Assembly (NCBI GenBank): GCA_030019485.1
Contig: JASEEW010000052.1
Span: forward strand, 1-11,092
DNA length: 11,092 bases
Direction of reading: 5' to 3'
DNA from: Thermoplasmatales archaeon
GTDB lineage: Archaea > Thermoplasmatota > JASEFT01 > JAUWIS01
The notes below the pieces were generated by a model, which was not told where the DNA came from, searched no databases, and saw only the letters and a program-made list of their open reading frames with translations. Position numbers and translations under genes: made by a program. Shown one piece after another: positions 5,539 through 11,092 of this stretch (positions are counted from its first letter, which is position 1; each line of letters begins with the position of its first letter).

Positions 5539-5547
5539 GTATATTAA
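5539..5547 (-). promoter_or_regulatory. TATA box of the pilus operon
   Basis: TTAATATAC on the minus strand is centred about 26 nt before the ATG at 5517, with a purine-rich GAAGG just upstream as a possible BRE. No Shine-Dalgarno precedes the ATG. This is probably the promoter for all three genes. Confidence 0.55.
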
Positions 5548-5571
5548 CCTTCGGTGCAGGCAAGTAGTCAG

Positions 5572-5732
5572 GCAAACTTCCCAGTTTGCGAGTCGCAGCA
5601 ATTTTTGTGTCATCGAGGCTGGGGGGGTTTGTGGGAAGTTTGGGATCAGGTTTTAGGGATCAGGAGAAACAGCAAACAGTTTCCCTAGCCCCTAACTCCT
5701 GACTTCTAACTCCTGACTTCTAACTCCTGACT
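5572..5732. repeat. Hairpin plus heptamer tandem repeats at the 3' end of the Taw2-like gene
   Basis: A hairpin GCAAACT (5572-5578)/AGTTTGC (5583-5589) is followed by a 7-G run (about 5623-5629). Two copies of GGGATCAGG come next (5642-5650 and 5657-5665). Seven consecutive heptamers of consensus YCTRACT then occupy 5684-5732: CCTAGCC, CCTAACT, CCTGACT, TCTAACT, CCTGACT, TCTAACT, CCTGACT. The TCAGGAG at about 5660-5666 can pair with CTCCTGA in the array. The last heptamers encode the final residues and stop codon of the Taw2-like gene. Confidence 0.8.
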
Positions 5733-6748
5733 TTCACATCAAGCACAACATGGCTTACACCAGGGGAATAAGATTTGATATTCCTAAAACCCAGCAATTT
5801 CACAGTTTTTCCCTGTTTTTCTGCTGCTTTTTTAATATTTTTAAATGGTTCCTCAGGAAGCAATTCATTTGGGTAGTTTTCATGATAATGAATTATACCT
5901 CCACTTTTTTTCAGAATCTTGAAAGCTTTGGGCAGGAAATCTTTTGTGTTTTTCAGATAACCCATTATCACCCTGTCAGCAATGTTCTCGTTAGCGTTTC
6001 TGTTATCTTCAAAAACAGGTATGACAACGTTTTGAACATTGTTTAGTTTGATGTTCTCACATAAATAACGGTATGCGTCAGGGTTTATCTCATAAGCAAA
6101 AATTTTTTTCGGCTTTGAATAAACTGCTATGGGTATAGAAAAATATCCTATGCCTGCAAACATGTCCACAACAATCTCGTTATTGTTTGAAACATAAGCC
6201 ATTCTTATCCTTTCATCAATATTCCCTGATGAAAACATGAGCTTTGAAGCATCAAGTCTGAATTTTATTCTGTTTTCCTTGTGCATCGTTTCCGTGCTAC
6301 TTCCATAAAGAATCTTTATCCTTGGTTTCCTGTACCTCCCGGTTATTCCCATATCCTTAACAGCTGTTTTTGCGTTGAGTACATCAGCATAAATCTTCGC
6401 AATCTTTTTTTCATGTTTCTCCAACCCTTTTGGAATCTTCAAAATCAGAACATCTCCAATAATTTCCCATTTTTTTGGAAGAAGACTTTTATTTTCAATA
6501 TCTGTTTTTTCCAGAATCGTTTCAAAAGGAGTTTTTGAAAATATTTTCAGAGAGAGTTTTTTATTTATGAGCCTCGCATCCTGTCGCTTAAACAATTCCA
6601 TTTCATCCTTTTCTAATTTTCTTATCAATGGCACTTCCACATAACCCCCGTTTTTCAGAAACACACGTTTTTTATCCACCAACCCCATTTTAAACAGGTT
6701 TTTCCTCACCTCCTCTGTGAATTCCTTTTTAACCCTGAGCGCAAACAT
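5720..6748 (-). CDS. taw2: Trm5/Taw2-family tRNA enzyme, most likely Taw2, 4-demethylwyosine(37) aminocarboxypropyltransferase
   Basis: This 342-residue class I S-adenosylmethionine-fold enzyme has VVDMFAGIGYF at 193-203 as the cofactor loop, YEIN at 219-222 as the acidic ribose-binding end of strand 2, and LCENIKLNNV at 229-238. The N-terminal region (about 1-150) fits the tRNA-binding and linker part of the Trm5/TYW2 family (KGLEKHEKKIA and GRYRKPRIKILYGS). Trm5 m1G37 methyltransferases carry N-L-P at the active site. Here the position reads MGY at 262-264, followed by HYHE at 287-290, as I recall for Taw2, which transfers the 3-amino-3-carboxypropyl group of AdoMet to 4-demethylwyosine at position 37 of tRNA-Phe. 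The length is normal. The ATG at 6746-6748 appears leaderless. The last codons and the stop are made of heptamer-repeat DNA. A Trm5-type activity is the main alternative. Confidence 0.78.
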   Translation of the reverse strand: MFALRVKKEFTEEVRKNLFKMGLVDKKRVFLKNGGYVEVPLIRKLEKDEMELFKRQDARLINKKLSLKIFSKTPFETILEKTDIENKSLLPKKWEIIGDVLILKIPKGLEKHEKKIAKIYADVLNAKTAVKDMGITGRYRKPRIKILYGSSTETMHKENRIKFRLDASKLMFSSGNIDERIRMAYVSNNNEIVVDMFAGIGYFSIPIAVYSKPKKIFAYEINPDAYRYLCENIKLNNVQNVVIPVFEDNRNANENIADRVIMGYLKNTKDFLPKAFKILKKSGGIIHYHENYPNELLPEEPFKNIKKAAEKQGKTVKLLGFRNIKSYSPGVSHVVLDVKVRS

Positions 6749-6776
6749 TTAATATTCCCAAAACGTTAATGCATTT
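6746..6776. promoter_or_regulatory. Overlapping divergent leaderless promoters
   Basis: Only 28 bp separate the start codons of the Taw2-like gene (minus, 6748) and the surface protein gene (plus, 6777). ATTTAATATT at 6746-6755 is about 26 nt before the plus-strand ATG and overlaps the minus-strand start codon. On the minus strand CATAAATGCATT (about 6766-6777) is about 24 nt before the taw2 ATG and overlaps the plus-strand start. Each TATA box therefore sits on the other gene's first codon. Confidence 0.5.
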
Positions 6777-8927
6777 ATGAGAAAGATAGTTTTTTTGGTC
6801 ATAGGGATAATCATGATAGGCTTTTGTTTGACATTTCCGCATTCCTCAGCAACCGGGGATGAAACACTGAAGATCCCATTATGGGTTGAGGCAACATACA
6901 GGATAGATTTTGTGAATATGACAACAATGAATGTTAGCGCAACATTTTGTGTTCATGAGATATGCATTGATGAAACCAACTACACTGCAGATGCTATAAG
7001 AGAAAACTACACTTTCTACCCTGCGGTAGGGTGGGATATTATCAACAAAACTATACAAAATATTGATAATGTATTTAACAGCACAATCAAAAAAGCGTTT
7101 ACGAATGACACACTAGAAAAATGTGAAAATACAACTGTAGATGAAACCAGCCTTGTTGAACCTCCTGTAGGACCAGCAAGTGAATACCACCCGCCGATTA
7201 ACTTCACAAAGAACGCAACAATAACATTTAACATGGTATCATTTGGTTTTGAAGAAAACCCTCAACTGAGGCTTGATGATGTGCTCAGAGGCGTATTAAA
7301 AATGGGTGCGGTGATAAACAAAACATTTGAACTTAAGGCGGATGCAGGTTACAAAAACACATTTATCTTAACAGTTCCTAGGGATATTAAAATAGTGGGT
7401 GATGACGAGGATAATTCCGATGAAAAGGCGACATGGACTGTTGACAATAAAAATGCTAGCAGTTTGGAGGAACAACCACTTACTGCAGAGGGAAAACTTA
7501 CAATAGAATCAAGAAATAAAACATATATACAAGATGAAGAAATTCTGACAAGTGTCACAATTGATATGATTAATTTTGATAATCTGCATATAAATGGGAC
7601 AGTAGATATTAAAAGTGTGAATGTCAAAAAATACAATATCTCCTTTCCTGAAGAATACATTAAAAATCTTTCCTTTGTATCATCAGATGGTATCAGAATG
7701 GCTTTGGAGAATGGACTTGTAGAATGGGCAGATGTTGAAAGACAAATCAATAATATAACAAAGGGTGCTGAGGAAACGCTTAACAGCACATTTAATACAA
7801 CAATAACAATCAGTTTTGATGAATGGTACAACATGGAAGGATACAATCTATCTGAAATGGGCTCTGCTAGGGCAATCAATGCAACATTCAATGCTCTCAA
7901 TGAATCAGGATCAGAAAAAATAAAACCAAACATTTTCGGTGATTTTGATGCTGAAACAATAACAGGGGTTTTGAATGCAGGAGCAAAAATTTCTTTTGAA
8001 ATATCAAAAGCAGAACAGAATTATATAATCAAGATGATACTCCCAGAAAACATGATTTTTTCAGGTTACTCTCAAAAGGTAGAACACACCATTATCACAA
8101 ACAGGAATACCTATTCCTGGAGTTCATCAGAAACGCTTTCCTGCACACTTGAATCAGGGATTGCACCAGAATACAATGAAAGCATGGCATTGCTGAATGT
8201 TCTGGTTGACATACACAACATAGACATTTTCGGTATGATGCTGAGTATTGATTTAACTGCTGATGCGCAAGTATATCATATTGAGTTATCAGACGTAGAC
8301 ATGCCTAAAAACATTACAATTAAATATATTAATTCTGACTGCTTAAGACTCCTGTATGCCAAAAACATTATTAAACAGTCAGATATTGACAACATCACAA
8401 ATGAAATAAAAAAATCTTTGGAGGAAAACCTGACGAACTCGCTTGGAGGAAACGTAAGTATCTCTATTTGCATAGACCCGGATTCACTTGCAGGTTATGA
8501 CGTAAATAACATGAGGGATGACAGGCCTGTGAAAATCTCTGCTGAGGCGCACATAAGCATCTCACTTGAACAGGCTTCCCCAGGTAAGCAGGCAATGACT
8601 ATATCATATCTAACCTTCCCATTAGAGTTTCCATTATCCGGCATGGAGGGATTCAACACAACATATACAATCATATTCCCAAAAGGAATTGATGTTATAA
8701 ATGCTACTGATACCCGTGGAAGACTTCAGCATGGTACTACAAAGGATGGAAGAACATATCTCACAGTAACATTAAACGAAAACGAGGAAGACACTATCTC
8801 AATCATAATTGATGTGACAGGACTGGTGTTAAACATAATTCTGCCTTTCATAATACTGGGACTCATTCTTACAGTGGTGGGAATAGTTGTTCGGCTTATG
8901 AGGAGGAAGGAAGGGAAGTTAGAATAA
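6777..8927 (+). CDS. Large surface protein, C-terminally membrane-anchored, with internal repeats and many N-glycosylation sequons
   Basis: This 716-residue protein has a signal peptide (about 1-25, ending near HSSATGDET), a long beta-rich ectodomain, one C-terminal membrane helix (about 684-706) and a basic tail RLMRRKEGK, placing the body outside the cell. I count 29 N-x-S/T sequons, spread over the whole ectodomain, so it is probably N-glycosylated. The region around residues 259-358 repeats at 476-576, including DNITNEIKKSLEENLTNSL against NNITKGAEETLNSTFN, and a weaker third unit covers about 36-150, so the ectodomain looks like two to three copies of one module. I do not recognise the family and no enzymatic motif is visible; an envelope or adhesion role is inference. 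Its end overlaps the convergent flavoprotein gene by 9 bp. Confidence 0.85.
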   Translation: MRKIVFLVIGIIMIGFCLTFPHSSATGDETLKIPLWVEATYRIDFVNMTTMNVSATFCVHEICIDETNYTADAIRENYTFYPAVGWDIINKTIQNIDNVFNSTIKKAFTNDTLEKCENTTVDETSLVEPPVGPASEYHPPINFTKNATITFNMVSFGFEENPQLRLDDVLRGVLKMGAVINKTFELKADAGYKNTFILTVPRDIKIVGDDEDNSDEKATWTVDNKNASSLEEQPLTAEGKLTIESRNKTYIQDEEILTSVTIDMINFDNLHINGTVDIKSVNVKKYNISFPEEYIKNLSFVSSDGIRMALENGLVEWADVERQINNITKGAEETLNSTFNTTITISFDEWYNMEGYNLSEMGSARAINATFNALNESGSEKIKPNIFGDFDAETITGVLNAGAKISFEISKAEQNYIIKMILPENMIFSGYSQKVEHTIITNRNTYSWSSSETLSCTLESGIAPEYNESMALLNVLVDIHNIDIFGMMLSIDLTADAQVYHIELSDVDMPKNITIKYINSDCLRLLYAKNIIKQSDIDNITNEIKKSLEENLTNSLGGNVSISICIDPDSLAGYDVNNMRDDRPVKISAEAHISISLEQASPGKQAMTISYLTFPLEFPLSGMEGFNTTYTIIFPKGIDVINATDTRGRLQHGTTKDGRTYLTVTLNENEEDTISIIIDVTGLVLNIILPFIILGLILTVVGIVVRLMRRKEGKLE

Positions 8928-10085
8928 CGCCTTAACCAATGGACCGATTAATTTCAGCATTTTCGGTTTTTTAACCAGGATTTTTGCGAGATTTGAAGGG
9001 TAATCAATGTCGCCATGTTTTGAAATCAGGTCAAGGATTTCCTCATCATCCAGAATGCTAAATATTTTTTCAAAATCAGAGTCAGAAAGTTTTTTGAATA
9101 TTTTGCGCATTCTCATCCCGTTTTTTAATTCATCACCTATTTCATTGTACCACAGTTTCTGGTATTCACTTAATGTTTTTGAAGAAAAATCATTTTTTTC
9201 CAGTGCCTTTACAGCAGCATTTCCGCAGTGCTTTGCACTAACCAACCCTGTGAAAATCCCACCGCCGGATGTTGGCTTTACCTGTGATGCAGCATCACCA
9301 GCAATCATCACGTTATCATCATATGTTTTGTCGGCGACGCCAAAAGGGACAGCACCAGCAATATAAGAAATTGGTTTAGCGTTTTTCAAAATTTCTTTTG
9401 ATACTATGTTTTTGAACATTCTTCTGAAATAATAAAATGGTTTGTCTGTTGAGCATAAGCCAACCCTGCAGGTTTCATCTGAGGGTATTACCCATGAAAA
9501 AAAACCTGGGGCAGCCCTTTTTCCAACAAAGATTTCAATAAATTTTTTGTCAATATCTATATTAACCATTTCAGACTCAAAACCTGAGATAACCTCTTCT
9601 GGTGGTGGGAAATTGAACCTTTTTGCAACAACAGAGCTAACACCATCTGCGCCTATCAAAAGACTGCATTTTACTTCATTTACATTTCCATGTTTCAGAA
9701 ATTTTATTTTTATATCATTTTTTCTTTTTACATCTATTACCTTTGAACCAAGCAGAATTTCAGAGCCAGAGTCAACTGCATCCATTACTATTTTTTTATC
9801 AAAACCCGCCCTGTCAATTACCACTGCTTTTGTTTTCTTCCCATCAATTCTCAACCTGTGTCCTTCTGGTGAGTAGATGTTTGCGCCCTGAACAGAATTC
9901 AAAACAGTTTTTTTTGTATCAACGTATTCAAAAACCCTTGGTGTGACAAGACCCGCGCACTGAACAGGTCTGCCTATGTCGCTGTGTTCTTCAAGGATCA
10001 GAACCTTAAACCCTTTTTTTGATATTATCCCTGCAGCACACCCGCCGATGGGACCTGCACCAACAACAACTGCATCATACTTCAT
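8919..10085 (-). CDS. Geranylgeranyl reductase family flavoprotein (archaeal isoprenoid lipid saturation)
   Basis: This 388-residue FAD protein of the geranylgeranyl reductase group starts with the dinucleotide-binding GAGPIG at 9-14, with the acidic residue ending strand 2 at E32. GRPVQCAG at 38-45 is the conserved segment with the Cys seen in archaeal members. GADG at 145-148 and GDAASQVKPTSGGG at 263-276 are the second FAD motif and the family signature, and PGFFSWV at 193-199 lies at the substrate-pocket position. Family members reduce double bonds of geranylgeranyl chains of archaeal ether lipids, or of related isoprenoids such as menaquinone or dolichol side chains; which one applies here cannot be told from sequence. 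It has no membrane helix. The length is usual. The ATG at 10083-10085 has only a weak AGGATCA ahead. It converges on the surface protein gene. Confidence 0.88.
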   Translation of the reverse strand: MKYDAVVVGAGPIGGCAAGIISKKGFKVLILEEHSDIGRPVQCAGLVTPRVFEYVDTKKTVLNSVQGANIYSPEGHRLRIDGKKTKAVVIDRAGFDKKIVMDAVDSGSEILLGSKVIDVKRKNDIKIKFLKHGNVNEVKCSLLIGADGVSSVVAKRFNFPPPEEVISGFESEMVNIDIDKKFIEIFVGKRAAPGFFSWVIPSDETCRVGLCSTDKPFYYFRRMFKNIVSKEILKNAKPISYIAGAVPFGVADKTYDDNVMIAGDAASQVKPTSGGGIFTGLVSAKHCGNAAVKALEKNDFSSKTLSEYQKLWYNEIGDELKNGMRMRKIFKKLSDSDFEKIFSILDDEEILDLISKHGDIDYPSNLAKILVKKPKMLKLIGPLVKALF

Positions 10086-10125
10086 GTTGATCCTGATCTT
10101 TTGCTTGATTCATTTATCTATTCTT

Positions 10126-10229
10126 TCCAAAATTGCTTTGGCAATTTTGGATACTTCGGAATTGCCTTTGGCAATTCCTCGCACTTTTAAATTACTCGCT
10201 CGCTTACACTCGCTCGTAATTTAAAAGTG
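10126..10229. repeat. Three hairpins between the reductase gene and tRNA-Met
   Basis: Stems are 10126-10136/10141-10151 (11 bp, loop TTTG), 10158-10166/10170-10178 (9 bp, loop TTT) and 10182-10194/10217-10229 (13 bp, 22-nt loop made of CTCGCTCG twice around CTTACA). The middle one read on the minus strand has the flanks GAGGAATT and AATTCCGAAGTAT shared with 2619-2652. The 13-bp hairpin touches the 3' end of tRNA-Met and may mark the end of its transcript. Confidence 0.75.
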
Positions 10230-10389
10230 CCGGGGGCGAGACTTGAACTCGCGACCTTCGGATTTCGCAGATCAGCAGATTACTAAACCCCTGCAACATG
10301 AATTTTAACGTAAATCTTTGACCGAAAAATTTTCGGTTGCGGGGTTTACCCTATGAGTCCGACGCTCTAACCTGCTAAGCCACCCCGGC
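10228..10389 (-). tRNA. tRNA-Met (elongator type, anticodon CAT) with one intron
   Basis: On the minus strand, acceptor GCCGGGG (10389-10383) pairs with CCCCGGC (10235-10229), followed by discriminator A (10228) without encoded CCA. The anticodon stem TCGGA/TCCGA encloses C-T-CAT-A-A, with the anticodon at 10353-10355. The T-arm is GCGAG-TTCAAGT-CTCGC. The mature length is 74 nt after removing the intron. The GCCGGGG acceptor and TCGGA stem resemble archaeal elongator tRNA-Met rather than initiator (which carries three G-C pairs in the anticodon stem) or tRNA-Ile2 (CAT read after modification), but Ile2 cannot be fully excluded from sequence. Confidence 0.85.
10264..10351 (-). other. tRNA-Met intron at 37/38 (88 nt)
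   Basis: It is inserted between A37 (10352) and A38 (10263). Inside, TAAACCCC-GCAAC pairs with GTTGC-A-GGGGTTTA to form a long helix with one bulged A, with a small hairpin ACCGAAAA/TTTTCGGT near 10321-10337 at its tip. About 20 nt on the 3' side (GTAATCTGCTGATCTGCGAA) are left unpaired, and I could not draw a canonical bulge-helix-bulge. Confidence 0.75.
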
Positions 10390-10393
10390 ACAA

Positions 10394-10662
10394 GCAAAAT
10401 TTCCGAAGGAAATTTTGCGAGCGAGAGGAAAAATGCGAAGCATTTTTGCGAGATAGCTTTGAGCGTTAGCGAGAGGAATGACTATGTCATTCCCCACAGT
10501 GCGCAAAGAAAAAACGAAGTTTTTTCCTTGCAGAGAGCAAAGTTTGCAAAGCAACTTTGCGAGAGTAGATAAGTGAATATAAGTAAAACCTTCTATTCTT
10601 AATACCTTTTCGCAGGAAAACTTCGTTTTCCTACTCTCCAAAAATTGCTCCGGCAATTTTTG
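10394..10662. repeat. Second hairpin array, upstream of tRNA-Met
   Basis: A gene-free stretch of consecutive stem-loops: 10394-10404/10408-10418 (11 bp, loop GAA), 10429-10436/10440-10447 (8 bp, loop GAA), 10475-10482/10486-10493 (8 bp, loop TAT), 10503-10515/10519-10531 (13 bp with one mismatch, loop GAA), 10537-10560 (bulged stem), 10614-10621/10625-10632 (8 bp, loop TTC) and 10639-10648/10653-10662 (10 bp, loop TCCG). Linkers recur as GCGAGCGAGAGG, GCGAGATAG, GCGAGAGG, GAGAGC and GCGAGAGTAG. The AGGAAAAC stem at 10614 is the same as at 2756. Confidence 0.8.
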
Positions 10663-10675
10663 AATGAAGGAAATG

Positions 10676-10683
10676 TTTTTAAA
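10676..10683 (+). promoter_or_regulatory. TATA box of the small membrane protein gene
   Basis: TTTTTAAA is centred about 25 nt before the ATG at 10704-10706 and 18 nt before the first ATG at 10698. The spacing favours 10704 as the start of a leaderless message. Confidence 0.5.
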
Positions 10684-10697
10684 CCCATATTGCAATA

Positions 10698-10997
10698 ATG
10701 TTAATGATGAAAACAATGGATGATGACAAGTTTGAGAAATATTCAAAAGTGATTGGTCTGGTGATCTTCTTTGTTGGAATAGTGTTTTTGATTGTAACCT
10801 TTGCTCTGGCATACGGTTTTTTCATGGATGCAGGCTTGCCAGAGGTGAGTTCCGAAACGGAAACATTTTTTAATGCAAGCATTATCCTCTCAGCAAAGTT
10901 CGTGGCATGCGTAATCATGGCAATGTGCGGCTCCTATGTCTCCAGTAAAGGCATAAGGATGGCAAAAACAATGAAGGTGACATTGAAGCAGGATTAA
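10698..10997 (+). CDS. Two-helix membrane protein of unknown function
   Basis: This protein of up to 99 residues has a charged N-terminus (MDDDKFEKYSK), a first membrane helix (about 19-40, VIGLVIFFVGIVFLIVTFAL), an extracytoplasmic loop of about 20 residues containing one N-A-S sequon (GLPEVSSETETFFNAS), a second helix (about 61-81, with AKFVACVIMAMCG) and a short basic tail (KGIRMAKTMKVTLKQD). ATG codons occur at positions 1, 3, 4 and 7. The third codon (10704) fits the TATA spacing better than the first, and no ribosome binding site helps. I do not recognise a family. The next gene starts 35 bp downstream with its own promoter, so the two need not form an operon. Confidence 0.7.
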   Translation: MLMMKTMDDDKFEKYSKVIGLVIFFVGIVFLIVTFALAYGFFMDAGLPEVSSETETFFNASIILSAKFVACVIMAMCGSYVSSKGIRMAKTMKVTLKQD

Positions 10998-11010
10998 CCG
11001 AAATTTTAAT
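10998..11010 (+). promoter_or_regulatory. BRE/TATA promoter of the last, partial gene
   Basis: CCGAAA followed by TTTTAAT is a good archaeal BRE-TATA pair, centred about 26 nt before the ATG at 11033. No Shine-Dalgarno lies before the ATG, so a leaderless mRNA is expected. Confidence 0.6.
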
Positions 11011-11032
11011 CTCCCATTATGTATATCACCTG

Positions 11033-11092
11033 ATGATGGATGCCGTCAAGTTTGTCAGAGAAAACCTCGGGTTGTACGGCGTTGGTGCAATA
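11033..11092 (+). CDS. Start of an unidentified gene, cut by the window edge
   Basis: The first 20 codons read MMDAVKFVRENLGLYGVGAI, with ATG at 11033 or 11036, open to the window end. The start is supported by the BRE/TATA pair at 10998-11010 at leaderless spacing. The segment is helix-like and not obviously a signal peptide. It is too short to assign a family. Confidence 0.5.
   Translation, partial: MMDAVKFVRENLGLYGVGAI

Noticed and set aside
9007..9876. Plus-strand open frames across the geranylgeranyl reductase gene
   Set aside because: Antisense shadows of a gene with clear FAD motifs on the minus strand.
10375..10812. 145-codon open frame on the minus strand
   Set aside because: It covers part of the tRNA-Met gene, the hairpin array and the antisense of the two-helix membrane protein gene, and has no credible protein features.

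Overview
The window is low-GC, AT-rich DNA from an archaeon, most likely a euryarchaeote-like or deep-branching lineage; I cannot fix the class. The archaeal signs are tRNA genes with introns and no encoded CCA, a Taw2-type wyosine enzyme, a geranylgeranyl-reductase-family flavoprotein, Tad/FlaI-type pilus assembly genes, and several genes with a TATA box about 25 nt before the start codon and no ribosome binding site, as expected for leaderless mRNAs.

Layout. 1-530 (minus): a partial reading frame behind an SCP2-domain protein. 531-1274: a long gene-poor stretch with seven 11-bp direct repeats. 1275-2082 (minus): a SEC59/DGK1-like membrane kinase followed by a 64-residue membrane protein. 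2164-2870: an array of short perfect hairpins surrounding a tRNA-Leu(CAA) gene that I read as split by three introns. 2872-5517 (minus): a compact three-gene pilus/secretion operon, two GspF-type membrane proteins then a FlaI/TadA-type ATPase. 5684-5732: heptamer repeats that run into the 3' end of a Taw2-like tRNA gene (5720-6748, minus). That gene is divergent, across only 28 bp, from a 716-residue glycoprotein-like surface protein (6777-8927, plus). The surface protein gene converges, with a 9-bp overlap, on a geranylgeranyl reductase family flavoprotein (8919-10085, minus). 10126-10662: a second hairpin array around an intron-containing tRNA-Met (minus). 10698-10997 (plus): a two-helix membrane protein; the first 20 codons of another gene reach the window edge.

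The genes mostly concern the cell envelope (isoprenoid lipid saturation, possible polyprenol or lipid phosphorylation, pilus or secretion machinery, a heavily glycosylatable surface protein) and tRNA (two tRNAs, Taw2). The least ordinary material is non-coding. The tRNA-Leu gene has introns in the D-arm, anticodon loop and T-loop; two of them are built from the same hairpin modules or heptamer repeats that fill the intergenic spaces. This suggests that small repeat elements have colonised tRNA introns in this genome.
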